A stretch of 64,000 bases of DNA, from assembly GCA_002722095.1 (NCBI GenBank), contig PBKG01000013.1, positions 39,926 to 103,925 on the forward strand. The letters are read 5' to 3'. This DNA comes from Rhodospirillaceae bacterium. GTDB lineage: Bacteria > Pseudomonadota > Alphaproteobacteria > UBA8366. The position numbers were made by a program, and so were the translations under genes. Positions 43,379 to 52,310 of this stretch are shown piece by piece (the stretch's first letter is position 1; each line of letters begins with the position of its first letter). The notes beneath the pieces were generated by a model, which worked only from the letters and a program-made list of their open reading frames with translations, searched no databases and had not been told where the DNA came from.

Positions 43379-43840
43379 ATGACTATACCTAATATTGATA
43401 TTGCTCTTACTGATCAACCGCAAAACCCTGCTTCCGATAACGTGAATATCCAACTTACTGGAGACGGATGGACGGATTTAAAAATAAATTCCGAAACAAT
43501 ACCGGTCTCGAACAATCACAATTCTGTTCCATTCGACATTTTCAGTGGCGTTTATTTTTCCGCTACCGTGAAGATGTTCTATTTTGATCCTACAATGCCG
43601 TCGAACGTATTATTTCTTGATTCGGACCAGATAAATTTTACGGCTTTTTGTGTGATTAGCTATAGGCGCTCGCCAAGCGATTGGAATGGGGCAGTCGAAT
43701 TGAATGGATTCGTAAGTGCAACCGACAACGTGAAAATCGACTACCAGCAAAAAGAGAAAACGATACCAAACGGTACCAGTCCGTATGTAAACTTCAGCCA
43801 AGGCACTGGTTTAAAAGGTGTATTTCGATTGCACTACTAA
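43379..43840 (+). CDS. Unknown protein, 153 aa, AT-richer; probable partner or paralogue of the previous gene
   Basis: 153 residues of beta-rich soluble sequence starting MTIPNIDIALTD and ending SQGTGLKGVFRLHY. The ending resembles that of the preceding protein (G-T-G-L-K-G-V-F versus T-G-M-T-G-I-F). AAT-rich codons such as ATA, TTA and AAT are common, unlike the flanking catabolic genes. GGAGAA precedes the ATG closely. A two-gene operon with the previous gene is likely. The function is unknown; a small beta-sandwich pair could be a lectin-like or secreted-by-contact pair, but this is speculative. Confidence 0.65.
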   Translation: MTIPNIDIALTDQPQNPASDNVNIQLTGDGWTDLKINSETIPVSNNHNSVPFDIFSGVYFSATVKMFYFDPTMPSNVLFLDSDQINFTAFCVISYRRSPSDWNGAVELNGFVSATDNVKIDYQQKEKTIPNGTSPYVNFSQGTGLKGVFRLHY

Positions 43841-44145
43841 ATTTCCCGAAGAGTTTTGTTTCTGAGAGTCTAGGGGCCATCTTACTCTCGGTCGTCTCGA
43901 TGCGGGTCTTTAAAATTAGGCAACAGTGAAGCTTTGAGAGCGCGGAAATCCAGCGGACATTGGTCCTACCTGTAGATGAAAGTGGGTGACACCTCGTGGC
44001 TTGCTGAATTTCACGCCACCTTATCCCGCCTATATACCGTTGCCTTTCCCTATCGAATTGGTCCACTCCGATGTAAAGGAAAAAGGTAGTCGATCGCTAT
44101 CGCGATTACCGCCTATACCTAATTACATACCACCGACGTGGAAGC
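43841..44145. other. Intergenic remnant region
   Basis: About 300 bases without a supported gene between the AT-richer pair and the repeat/yeiH relic. The long frame seen on the plus strand crosses the yeiH relic antisense and has no ribosome-binding site. No terminator is evident. Confidence 0.4.
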
Positions 44146-44172
44146 GTCCGCTTCTGTCTATTTGCGGACCTT
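44146..44172. repeat. Dispersed palindromic repeat, copy B
   Basis: GTCCGC TTCTGTCTATTT GCGGAC followed by CTT. GTCCGC and GCGGAC are a perfect 6-bp inverted repeat. It lies directly 3' of the broken yeiH copy, exactly as copy C lies 3' of the intact yeiH gene, so it is part of the duplicated segment. Confidence 0.75.
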
Positions 44173-44227
44173 GCCTCAAGTATCACTTTTGGAAGCGCGC
44201 TTACCGGCCTCCCGACCACTACGCACC

Positions 44228-44778
44228 CTACGGCCTCGCAACCATCAAAACGCCTATGACCAGTGCCGCGAGGAGTACCGTTTCGACGCAGATCAAGGTG
44301 ATTGCCTGGCCGCCGACGGCTTTCAGCGATCTCAACGCGGTTTTCATGCCGATTGCCGCGATGGCGGTCACCAGACACCAGCGGGAAAGATCGAGGAGAC
44401 CCGATTTTAGGGCGGGGGGAAACCACTCGGCACTACCGAGCCCGACCAGCAAAACGAAGCCGAAGACGAAGAACGGTATCGGCAATTGGCGACCAGGGCC
44501 CGAGCCCCCGTGATTCCGGAACAGGAACGATAGCAACAGCACGATCGGAACCAGCATCGCGACCCGGAGCAGTTTGACGAAGGTCGCCGTATCGCCGGCC
44601 TCTTCGGAAATGCTGTAGCCGGCACCGACAACCTGCGCCACGTCGTGAATGGTCGCGCCGATGAAGATGCCCGCGGACAAATCGTCGAGATTCAGAAGAT
44701 CGACGATCATCGGATACAGGATCATCGCGAACGTACTGAGGGTGGTTGACCGAGATGACGGTAAAGAGCGTACCGCGC
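44228..44778 (-). pseudogene. Broken duplicate of the YeiH-family gene (3' part only)
   Basis: The reading frame ends IGVLMVARP and matches the last two thirds of the 47887-46835 gene nearly residue for residue (FAMILYPMIVDLLNLDDLS, VVGAGYSISEEAGDTATF, FLFRNHGGSGPG, each short block with few changes). One extra T near 44745 (GGTGGTTGACC against GGTGGTGACC) shifts the frame, and the 5' third is missing: similarity stops near 44778. It cannot make a full transporter. It forms a direct repeat of about 600 bases with 46753-47390. Confidence 0.88.
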
Positions 44779-44964
44779 ACGAAAGTCGGACAGCACCCTT
44801 GATCGCGGTTGTCGCGAACGGCAGTATTCCGAGGTCTGCGGCATATTGGTCGTCCCGGATCAGAGGTCGTCTCCACTGCAAGACTGGGTATTGCCAGTGT
44901 TGGCCCCCGATTGGCCGAGCCGCGCTACGTTCGGCGGACTACGCCCTTGAGAATAGGAAGTTTT

Positions 44965-46599
44965 ATGTCCGATCAGTCAGAAACGGCGGCCAGCGTCGAC
45001 ACGGTCATCGTCGGCGCGGGATTCGCGGGGCTCTATATGTTGCGCCGCTCTCTCGAGGCCGGACTTTCCGCGCGTTGCTTCGAACGTGGCGATGGCGTCG
45101 GCGGCACTTGGTACTGGAATCGCTATCCCGGCGCACGCTGCGACGTGGAAAGCATGGAATACTCCTTCAGCTTCGACGAGGCGTTGCAACAGGAATGGGA
45201 TTGGTCGGAGAAATACTCTGCCCAGCCCGACATCCTCGCCTATATCAATCATGTCGCCGGGAGGTTCGATCTGAAGCGGCATATCGATTTCGAGACCGAG
45301 GTACAATCCGCGCACTTCGACGCCGGCACCCGGCGCTGGCAGGTCGTGACCAGTGCGGGGGAGACGGTCACGGCGAAGTTTGTCGTCATGGCGACCGGCT
45401 GTCTTTCGAGCGCGCAAATTCCCAAGTTCGAGGGGTTGGCCGACTTCGCGGGCAAGATTTACCACACCGGTATGTGGCCGCATGAGACGGTAGGCTTCGA
45501 GGGTGAGTGCGTCGCTGTCGTCGGCACCGGGTCTTCCGGCATCCAGGTGATCCCGGAGATCGCGAGGGAAGCGGAACACCTGACCGTGTTTCAGCGTACG
45601 GCCAACTTTTCCGTCCCCGCCCGCAACGCGCCGATCACGGACGATTACGCCGCTTCCTGGAAAGAGGGCTACTCGGAGAAGCGGGCGGCGATGCGGTACT
45701 CACTCCAAGGTAATTTGAGGGTGCGAAACGACAAGTCGGCGCTCGAGGTCAGCGACGCCGAGCGGCAGGCGACATACGAGGCCCGCTGGCAGGCGGGCGG
45801 CTCCGGCTTCCTCGCCGCGTTCAACGACATCCTGACGAACCAGGCCGCTAACGACACCATGGCGGAGTTCGTGCGCGGCAAGATCCGTGAAATCGTCAAG
45901 GATCCCGAGACGGCGGAACGGCTTTCACCGAGGTCGCATCCGATCGGCACGAAGCGCATCTGCGTCAACACTGGCTACTACGAGACCTTCAATCGAGACA
46001 ACGTCGAGCTCGTCGATATCAGCGAGACGCCGATTGAGCGTATCACTGCGGACGGGGTGATCGTCGACGGCCGCCGCTTTGACTTCGACAGCATCGTCTT
46101 CGCGACCGGCTATGACGCCATCACGGGCGCACTCTTCAATATCGACATTCGTGGCCGTTCCGACCTGGAACTCAAGGAGAAGTGGCACGCAGGCCCGCGG
46201 ACTTATCTCGGTTTTATGGCGGAAGGCTTCCCGAACATGTTCATGATCACGGGCCCGGGGAGCCCGTCCGTCAAAAGCAACATGATCGTCTCCATCGAGC
46301 AGCATGTGGACATGGCGGCGGATGCGATGCTCCACATGCGTGATCAGGGTTTCGATCAGATCGAGCCCGAACTCGCCGCCGAGGACGCATGGGTGGACCA
46401 CGTGCAAGAGGTAGCCCACAAGACGCTCTTTCCGCAGGCGAACTCCTGGTACATGGGAGCCAATATTCCCGGCAAACCGAGGCTTTTTATGCCGTACATC
46501 GCGGGCGTCGGGGCCTACCGCAAGATCTGCGAGGATGTCATCGCCGACGGTTACCGAGGCTTCCGTTTTTGTCGCGATGTGGTGGCCGCGGCAGAATGA
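44965..46599 (+). CDS. Flavin monooxygenase, type I Baeyer-Villiger monooxygenase-like
   Basis: A 544-residue FAD/NADPH enzyme. The FAD-binding Rossmann motif is VGAGFAGLYMLRR (near residue 15). The Baeyer-Villiger fingerprint F-x-G-x-x-x-H-T-x-x-W-P is read as FAGKIYHTGMWP (near 160). The NADPH Rossmann motif is VGTGSSGIQ (near 182), followed by FATGYDAITG. These match cyclohexanone/cyclododecanone monooxygenase relatives, which turn ketones into esters or lactones. The start at 44965 has AGGAAG upstream; the frame is open earlier but crosses the yeiH relic. It is flanked by direct repeats made of yeiH sequence. Confidence 0.9.
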   Translation: MSDQSETAASVDTVIVGAGFAGLYMLRRSLEAGLSARCFERGDGVGGTWYWNRYPGARCDVESMEYSFSFDEALQQEWDWSEKYSAQPDILAYINHVAGRFDLKRHIDFETEVQSAHFDAGTRRWQVVTSAGETVTAKFVVMATGCLSSAQIPKFEGLADFAGKIYHTGMWPHETVGFEGECVAVVGTGSSGIQVIPEIAREAEHLTVFQRTANFSVPARNAPITDDYAASWKEGYSEKRAAMRYSLQGNLRVRNDKSALEVSDAERQATYEARWQAGGSGFLAAFNDILTNQAANDTMAEFVRGKIREIVKDPETAERLSPRSHPIGTKRICVNTGYYETFNRDNVELVDISETPIERITADGVIVDGRRFDFDSIVFATGYDAITGALFNIDIRGRSDLELKEKWHAGPRTYLGFMAEGFPNMFMITGPGSPSVKSNMIVSIEQHVDMAADAMLHMRDQGFDQIEPELAAEDAWVDHVQEVAHKTLFPQANSWYMGANIPGKPRLFMPYIAGVGAYRKICEDVIADGYRGFRFCRDVVAAAE

Positions 46600-46752
46600 A
46601 TGCATGCACGCGCCAAGCAGCCTTGGTTCGCCAGGTCGATCTGATCAGCTCCCACGAAGTGGTCCGTTTTCATTGTTAGTGCGTTGACAATATCGGAGTC
46701 ATAACTGTCCGAAATTATCGAAAAGCAGGCCTACGGCAGAAGCTGTCGCAAC
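46600..46752. other. Gap between the monooxygenase and the intact YeiH copy
   Basis: About 150 bases with no gene, no clear terminator, and part of the border of the duplicated segment. Confidence 0.4.
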
Positions 46753-46779
46753 GTCCGCTTCTGCCTATTTCCGGACCTT
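46753..46779. repeat. Dispersed palindromic repeat, copy C
   Basis: GTCCGCTTCTGCCTATTTCCGGACCTT; the right arm is altered (CCGGAC) so pairing is imperfect. Sits 3' of the intact yeiH-family gene, corresponding to copy B. Confidence 0.7.
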
Positions 46780-46834
46780 ACCTCGCCCATCACTTTCGGA
46801 AGCGCGCTTACCCGCCTCCCGACCGCTGCGGACC

Positions 46835-47887
46835 TTACGGCTTCGCAATCATCAAAACGCCGATGACCAATCCTGCGAGGAGCACGGTTTCGACACAGAT
46901 CAGTGTGATTGCTTGGCCGCCGACGCCTTTCAGCGATCTCAACGCGGTTTTCATACCGATTGCCGCGATGGCGATCACCAGACACCAGCGAGAAAGATCA
47001 AGGAGACCCGATTTCAGGGCGGGGGGAAACCACTCGGCGCTGCCGAGCCCGACGAGTAAAACGAAGCCGAAGACGAAGAACGGTATCGGCAATTGGCGGC
47101 CGGCCCCCGAGCCTCCGTGGTTTCGGAACAGGAACGACAACAGCAGCACGATCGGAACCAGCATCGCGACCCGGAGCAGTTTGACGAAGGTCGCCGTATC
47201 GCCGGCCTCTTCGGAAATGCTGTAACCGGCACCGACAACCTGCGCCACGTCGTGGATGGTTGCGCCGATGAAGATGCCCGCGGACAAATCGTCGAGCTTC
47301 AGAAGATCGACGATCATCGGATAGAGGATCATCGCGAACGTGCTGAGGGTGGTGACCGAGATGACGGTAAAGAGCGTGTTGCGCTCCGAATGTTCGTTCT
47401 TCGGCAACACCGAGGCGATCGCGAGCGCCGCCGAGGCACCGCAAATCGCCACCGCCCCACCCGTCAAGCAACCGAGCCGCCAACCGCGCCCGATGAACCG
47501 TGCGATTACCGGCCCCGACACCATGGTGACGAACACGCCGCCGACGACGATACCGATGGTTATCCAGCCCGACTGGCTGATTTGCTCGATGGTGATACCG
47601 AGCCCGAGCAGCGCGACACCGAACTTCAATATCGCCTGCGAGGCGAACTCAATGCCGGGGATGCACGGCCCCTCTTCGGAGAGAAAATGAAAGCCGATGC
47701 CTAAGAGCAACGCGAACAGCATCGTCGGCCCGCCGTAATGTTCCGACAAGAACCGCGCGGCGATGGCAACCGTGACCGTTGCCAGCAAGCCGGGAAACAG
47801 GATTTTCCCCTGAGCGGTCAGTCGATCGCGAAACCCTATAGCGCCAACATCGGAGTCTTTAGTCGAATTGTCAGGTTTGTCGCTCAT
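46835..47887 (-). CDS. YeiH/UPF0324-family membrane transporter (putative sulfate exporter type)
   Basis: 350 residues with about ten hydrophobic segments. Family blocks include MLFALLLGIGFHFL, ILKFGVALLGLGITIEQ, CGASAALAIASVL, VTTLSTFAMILYPMIV and IFIGATIHDVAQVVGAG. The family is widespread but poorly characterised; some relatives are linked to sulfur compounds. The start is the ATG at 47887 (frame open to 47923). Intact here; a second, truncated and frameshifted copy lies at 44228-44778. Confidence 0.88.
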   Translation of the reverse strand: MSDKPDNSTKDSDVGAIGFRDRLTAQGKILFPGLLATVTVAIAARFLSEHYGGPTMLFALLLGIGFHFLSEEGPCIPGIEFASQAILKFGVALLGLGITIEQISQSGWITIGIVVGGVFVTMVSGPVIARFIGRGWRLGCLTGGAVAICGASAALAIASVLPKNEHSERNTLFTVISVTTLSTFAMILYPMIVDLLKLDDLSAGIFIGATIHDVAQVVGAGYSISEEAGDTATFVKLLRVAMLVPIVLLLSFLFRNHGGSGAGRQLPIPFFVFGFVLLVGLGSAEWFPPALKSGLLDLSRWCLVIAIAAIGMKTALRSLKGVGGQAITLICVETVLLAGLVIGVLMIAKP

Positions 47888-48339
47888 TATCGGCCTCTCA
47901 CGGTGACCAACCAGCCGCCCCATGGCGCAACTTCGCCATCGATAGGAACGGGTAAAAACAGGGTAGCACTAAACTAAATTAGTGCGTCGCCTTATGAGCA
48001 GGAGGCGACGTTTTGCCGCGAAGGTCGCACCTGATTGTGCCGTAGTACGGTCTTGTAATTTGCTTAGCATCAATGAAAGTTTTCGGTGCAACTTACTGAC
48101 GGACTTCTGGATTGCCAGTTTATTTAAATCAATGGGTGAATTGGTGGTTTAGGTTTCCTTGGTGTTATCACTCTGATCTTCATCAGATTTTTTGTGAGGT
48201 CTTTTTTGCGATCTCACCCCGAAACTTTTCTGCCACTTTCTTAAATCGTTTATTAACCACACGCCGATTAATGATGGGATTAAAAGAAATAGAACAAAAC
48301 TCATTCTTCACTCCCTTCAAATTCCACTGAAAAAAACCG
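47888..48339. other. Intergenic region with a short hairpin
   Basis: About 450 AT-richer bases. CGTCGCCT (47985-47992) and AGGCGACG (48003-48010) form an 8-bp stem followed by TTTTG on the plus strand, although no plus-strand gene ends before it. The rest is AT-rich without a supported gene; it probably holds the promoter of the YeiH gene. Confidence 0.4.
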
Positions 48340-50007
48340 TCACACGCTACCTTCGCAAATAACTTCGACCAGATTTGGGCCCTTCCTGTTCGCAATCGCG
48401 CTTTCGAGCGCGTCGCGCAGACTTCCTGGTTCTTCGACGCGTTCGGCTTCCACTCCCATGGACCGCGCCAAATCGGCGAAATTGACTTCGGGGTCCTTGA
48501 AATCCATGCCGACGAATTGATCGTTTCCGTGGAACGCCAACAAGCGCTGCTTGATGATCCGATAGCCGCCGTTGTTTACGATGATAAATGTCATGGGAAG
48601 CTTGTGGTTGGCGGCACTCCAGAGCGCCTGAATGCTGTACATGGAACTGCCGTCCCCGATGATCGCGCATACGGGACGGTCCGGATGGGCCAGCTGGACA
48701 CCGACCGATGCGGCTATTCCCCACCCGATGCCGCCGGATGCAAGACCATGGTAATCGTGGCGTTCGCGATAGGGCCAAAGATCATTGAAAAACCGCGCCG
48801 CGGTCAGCCCTTCATTAACGACGATGGCGTTCTCGGGCAACGTTTCGGTGATCTGCAACATCATCCAATCGGGATCGATCGGCACGTCGCTGCCCTCACC
48901 GGATATCTTCTCGCGAAGCTTCACCCGTTTCGCGGTCCAGTTCTTGTCCGCCAATGCCCCGATGCGCGCTTCCGCCTTTTCGGCCAAAGCCGCGCCCCCC
49001 TTCTCCTGCAATACGGGGGTCAGCGCCCGGAGCGTTTCCCGGACGTCACTGCCGATCGCCAATTCCGTGGGATAGTTCTTGCCCATCTCCCAATCGTCGA
49101 GGCCGAATTGCACGATCGGGAGACCGTCCGGCAACGGATCGACCTCATCCCAAACCGACATGCGCAGCACGTCCGCGCCGACCACGATCATAAGATCGTA
49201 GGGTTCGAGCACGCTGCGGACGTCCTTCTGAAGGCGCGAAAGCGCCCCCATGAAACACGGATGCTCGGAAAGAAAGTGCGAGCCATAGGGCACGGTTTGC
49301 TGAAACACCGTGGCGCCGAGCGCCGTCGCGAAATCCGCGGCCTCGGCCAACGCGTCGCTGGTCACGATCTCATTGCCGCAAAGCATCACCGGGTTCTCGG
49401 CCTGCAGCAAACGGTCGGCGATGGTATCCAGCACCTCGTCCGACGGTCGATTGCGCGTATCCACTCTGGTCATCACGCCAAGCTCGATCCCCGCCTCACG
49501 GTTCAAGATGTCACCGGGCAGGGACAAGAAGACCGGACCGGTCGGCGGCGTCATGGCGACTTTGGCGGCGCGGTGAATGATACGCGGCATGTCTTCGAGA
49601 CGGGTGATCTCGGTCGCCCATTTGACCAAGGGCTCGGCCATGGGGACCAGAGAATCGTAGAGCAACGGCTCGGTCAGGCCGTGCCCCAGTTCCTGCTGGC
49701 CCGCTGTGATGATCAACGGCGTGCCCGTGAATTTGCAATTGTAGAGCGACCCCATCGCGTTACCGAGGCCCGGCGCCACATGAACGTTACAGGCCACCAA
49801 CTCCCCAGTTGCACGCGAGTAACCGTCGGCCATCGCCACGACGACGGACTCCTGCATGCCCATGACGTAGGTCAGGTCGGGATGATCTTTCAAAGCATGC
49901 ATGATCGGCAATTCGGTTGTTCCGGGATTGCCGAAAAGATGAGTGACGCCTTGAGCTTTTAACAAAGCGAGAAATGCCGAACGTCCGGTGATCTGATTCG
50001 CGGCCAC
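48340..50007 (-). CDS. Thiamine-diphosphate-dependent enzyme, benzoylformate-decarboxylase/acetolactate-synthase family
   Basis: 555 residues with three ThDP-fold domains. The catalytic Glu is in FGNPGTTELPI (near residue 35) and the pyrimidine domain follows. The central domain has PVMLCGNEIVTSD. The ThDP motif is GDGSSMYSIQALWSAANHKLPMTFIIVNN (shown here as GDGSSMYSIQ ... IIVNN; near 430-460). The G-T-T-E-L-P form is close to benzoylformate decarboxylase and related 2-keto acid decarboxylases; no ilvN partner is adjacent, so acetolactate synthesis is unlikely. GTG start at 50007 with AAAGGG upstream; a GTG at 50040 is possible. Confidence 0.87.
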   Translation of the reverse strand: MAANQITGRSAFLALLKAQGVTHLFGNPGTTELPIMHALKDHPDLTYVMGMQESVVVAMADGYSRATGELVACNVHVAPGLGNAMGSLYNCKFTGTPLIITAGQQELGHGLTEPLLYDSLVPMAEPLVKWATEITRLEDMPRIIHRAAKVAMTPPTGPVFLSLPGDILNREAGIELGVMTRVDTRNRPSDEVLDTIADRLLQAENPVMLCGNEIVTSDALAEAADFATALGATVFQQTVPYGSHFLSEHPCFMGALSRLQKDVRSVLEPYDLMIVVGADVLRMSVWDEVDPLPDGLPIVQFGLDDWEMGKNYPTELAIGSDVRETLRALTPVLQEKGGAALAEKAEARIGALADKNWTAKRVKLREKISGEGSDVPIDPDWMMLQITETLPENAIVVNEGLTAARFFNDLWPYRERHDYHGLASGGIGWGIAASVGVQLAHPDRPVCAIIGDGSSMYSIQALWSAANHKLPMTFIIVNNGGYRIIKQRLLAFHGNDQFVGMDFKDPEVNFADLARSMGVEAERVEEPGSLRDALESAIANRKGPNLVEVICEGSV

Positions 50008-50250
50008 GGTATGCCCTTTCAGTAAAATAAAAAAACGCACTGCCTAGAAAACGAGGCAATGCCGTTAGATAGCTAACATAGCAAAAGGGAATATAGTCCA
50101 CGTTTTCCATGGCGTCAGGTGTGCAGAGGCACGGGTATCTAAATGGACCAGTTCCGAGTAGAGGCGCGCAGCACGTCTTACCGCAACAACAGCGGGCCCC
50201 CGAAAAAACAATTCCATCCGATCAATTCAAAATGTCCGCACGCCCCAAAG
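50008..50250. other. Intergenic region between the ThDP enzyme and a small-gene terminator
   Basis: About 240 bases without a supported gene. The AT-rich stretch at about 50010-50100 probably holds the promoter of the ThDP enzyme gene. Confidence 0.4.
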
Positions 50251-50288
50251 AAAAGGCCTCAGACGAGGGGAGGTCACAATCTGAGGCC
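50251..50288 (-). terminator. Rho-independent terminator for the minus-strand small genes
   Basis: On the minus strand GGCCTCAGA (50288-50280), a 16-base loop, and TCTGAGGCC (50263-50255) form a perfect 9-bp stem followed by TTTTCTTT. It lies 66 bases after the 50545-50354 gene and shows that transcription from that side ends here. Confidence 0.8.
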
Positions 50289-50353
50289 AATGCGGGCGCG
50301 TCAACTTGGGGAGGAGAACGGGCCCGTGATTACGGTTTTTGTCTGCGTGTGTG

Positions 50354-50545
50354 TCAGGAAAACGCTGCCGTCTCCACGCCAGACTGGTCATCGAACATGA
50401 GAAGATCCGCAGCAACGCTTTCGAGATGCACCACGGCCTCGCTTATTTCGATTTCGTCACTTTGCGCTGCAGAAAGCGTACGTAAATGATCGGCGATGAT
50501 TTGGATCGAGGCGGCGGAAGTACGAACGGAGGTTGCTTGCGTCAT
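50354..50545 (-). CDS. Small hypothetical protein, 63 aa
   Basis: 63 acidic, helix-forming residues (ASIQIIADHLRTLSAAQSDEIEISEAVVHLESVAADLLMFD). No signal peptide or membrane segment. No clear ribosome-binding site, but its stop lies 66 bases before a terminator and it follows the 50766-50605 gene at 59 bases on the same strand, so it is likely part of a small transcription unit. The function is unknown. Confidence 0.5.
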   Translation of the reverse strand: MTQATSVRTSAASIQIIADHLRTLSAAQSDEIEISEAVVHLESVAADLLMFDDQSGVETAAFS

Positions 50546-50604
50546 GATATCGCTTTTCGGTTGGCGTTAAGGGGAAGGATTAAATGTGCTCTTGGGTTAT
50601 GGCG

Positions 50605-50766
50605 CTAGGTGGGCTGCTGCTCGATGAACCGATCGATCTTGCGCAACACCCACCAGTGACGCTTTTCCGATTTATGGTCACCGATTTTTTTGGCCATTCC
50701 AGCCTGCCAGTAGATCGAGGCATAGAAGGCGTACAGTTCTTCTTCATTCATTTGTCGGCCCATCAT
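50605..50766 (-). CDS. Small hypothetical protein, 53 aa
   Basis: An ATG at 50766 (second ATG directly after it) is preceded by GAAAGGAC, a good ribosome-binding site. It encodes MMGRQMNEEELYAF...YWQAGMAKKIG...RFIEQQPT, 53 residues, mixed acidic/basic and aromatic, with no signal peptide. It is not among the longer reading frames but the ribosome-binding site, clean stop and neighbouring small gene make it credible. The function is unknown. Confidence 0.55.
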   Translation of the reverse strand: MMGRQMNEEELYAFYASIYWQAGMAKKIGDHKSEKRHWWVLRKIDRFIEQQPT

Positions 50767-50897
50767 CGTGTCCTTTCACCAAGTATTACGCGCTTAAATA
50801 CATTTTGGATCAGTTCGAAAATGCAGCTTTAGATACTTGCCGAGCTGGCTGGTCCCGCCGAGTGCGCAGAGCACTCGCGCGAAACCAGACCGAATGC

Positions 50898-51392
50898 TTA
50901 CTTGCTGGGCGGAAGTATCACCGTATCGATGACGTGAATGACGCCGTTCGTCGCCGCAATATCGGCGGCGGTTACCTTTGCATCATTGACCTTGACGCCG
51001 TACTTGCCGTCGACGGCTACGGTCGAACCCTGCACGGTCTTTGCTGTCAGCGCCTTGCCCTTGATATCACCCGCCATCACTTTGCCGGACAACACGTGGT
51101 AGGTCAGGATGGCCTTAAGCTTGGCCTTGTTTTCCGGCTTCAGCAGGGACGCCAGTGTACCTTTCGGCAATTTGGCGAAGGCCGCGTCGGTCGGCGCGAA
51201 AACGGTGAACGGGCCCTTACTCTTGAGCACGTCGACAAGACCGGCCGCCTTGACCGCGGTCACGAGCGTATTGAACGAGCCGGCAGCAACTGCCGTATCG
51301 ACAATGTCCTTCTTGGTGGCGGTCGCCGAGGCAACGCCCGCGAAGGTAATGAATGCCACAATGGCAATCGTCAGTTTGCGGAATGATTTCAT
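50898..51392 (-). CDS. Secreted fasciclin (FAS1) domain protein
   Basis: 164 residues with a signal peptide ([22 protein letters not shown]) and one FAS1 domain: the H1 segment [15 protein letters not shown] (near residue 68) and the H2 segment [14 protein letters not shown] at the end, with YHVLSGK between. FAS1 proteins mediate adhesion or surface association; the domain is often in marine bacteria. The ATG at 51392 gives the best signal peptide; an ATG at 51407 is possible. Confidence 0.93.
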   Translation of the reverse strand: MKSFRKLTIAIVAFITFAGVASATATKKDIVDTAVAAGSFNTLVTAVKAAGLVDVLKSKGPFTVFAPTDAAFAKLPKGTLASLLKPENKAKLKAILTYHVLSGKVMAGDIKGKALTAKTVQGSTVAVDGKYGVKVNDAKVTAADIAATNGVIHVIDTVILPPSK

Positions 51393-51575
51393 GGGGAGGT
51401 TCTCCATCGTTGGGGTTTTAGAGAGGCGTTGCTTCCGTCAACAACGCCCTATCGGAGTGTCGCGGCCAATCCCGACCGTCCTACTCTAAAAAGCATTACG
51501 AGGCGGCAGTGCTCTTGGATGTTGCCTGCGACAAAGTTGCCGAATTGGAGATTTACGGATGGCGTTTTCGCCGGG

Positions 51576-52310
51576 TTAGAACGGAACGCGATTGCCGTCC
51601 CACGCTATGTGGTGCCCGGATTGTCCGACCTCGAGCCCATCGATCGTCCGCAATAAATTATCTGCCGCCTTTTTCGGTGCGAACAATTTGCGATCGGATA
51701 CCGATCCTTGAAACGGTTTGGACAAATTGGTGTCGACCGTGCCCGGATGCAAGGCAACGCAGATTGCTTTCGGGTTTTTCCGCGCCGTTTCTATCGCGAG
51801 ATTTCTGATCAGCATGACTAATGCGGCTTTCGACATGCGGTAGCTATGCCAACCGCCGAGACGATTGTCCCCGATACTGCCGACGCGCGCCGCGAGGGCG
51901 GCAAATACGGCCCTTCTATCCAGGGCGAGTAGCGGGAGGAAATGTTTCGCAACAAGCGCCGGGCCGATCGCGTTGATACGATAAAGCCTTTCGAGTGCAT
52001 TCGCGTCGAGTGCCTTGAAAGATTTTTCAGGTGCTAAGCCGTCCACGTGATGGAGAATTCCGGTCGCCAAGAAAACTAAATCAAGCGGCCCGTCGCGCCG
52101 TATTTCTTCGGCAGCGGACTCGATTGTCCCTTCGTCTTCAAGATCGATGAATAAGCAATCACCACTGGCATTACCGCGGGCAAAAGCATAAAGCGCCGCA
52201 ACGCGTTCGTGCTCACGAAGGATGTCGGCGAGTGCACCGCCAATCCCGCCTGCCGCGCCGATGACAGCGACCCGAATTGGTGCCGCAAAGCTATTCAAAT
52301 CGACTGTCAT
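51576..52310 (-). CDS. Short-chain dehydrogenase family protein, atypical
   Basis: 244 residues with the Rossmann motif VIGAAGGIGGAL (residues 14-25), strand/helix alternation, the SDR catalytic pair in YRMSK (Tyr-x-x-x-Lys near 157) and FLATGIL in the central region. It resembles C-factor/CsgA-type SDRs that carry out roles in oxidative metabolism or development. The start overlaps the DUF393 gene by four bases (ATGA), so the two are translationally coupled. Function not assigned. Confidence 0.82.
   Translation of the reverse strand: MTVDLNSFAAPIRVAVIGAAGGIGGALADILREHERVAALYAFARGNASGDCLFIDLEDEGTIESAAEEIRRDGPLDLVFLATGILHHVDGLAPEKSFKALDANALERLYRINAIGPALVAKHFLPLLALDRRAVFAALAARVGSIGDNRLGGWHSYRMSKAALVMLIRNLAIETARKNPKAICVALHPGTVDTNLSKPFQGSVSDRKLFAPKKAADNLLRTIDGLEVGQSGHHIAWDGNRVPF

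Noticed and set aside
44228..44778. A second functional YeiH transporter
   Set aside because: The copy lacks its 5' third and has an extra T near 44745 that shifts the frame.
44809..44964. Earlier start of the Baeyer-Villiger monooxygenase at 44809
   Set aside because: The extension reads across the border of the yeiH relic, lacks family similarity and has no ribosome-binding site; the ATG at 44965 has AGGAAG.
47985..48014. Terminator-like hairpin with TTTT
   Set aside because: On the plus strand no gene ends upstream of it and on the minus strand no T run follows, so I describe it only as a hairpin.
48517..49962. 481-aa plus-strand frame
   Set aside because: Shadow of the ThDP enzyme gene, rich in His/Arg as antisense frames are.
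50109..50489. 126-aa plus-strand frame
   Set aside because: Overlaps the terminator and the small minus-strand gene; composition is not protein-like.
50826..50890. GAGTGC/GCACTC palindrome after the fasciclin gene as terminator
   Set aside because: The 7-bp stem is real but no T run follows on the minus strand.
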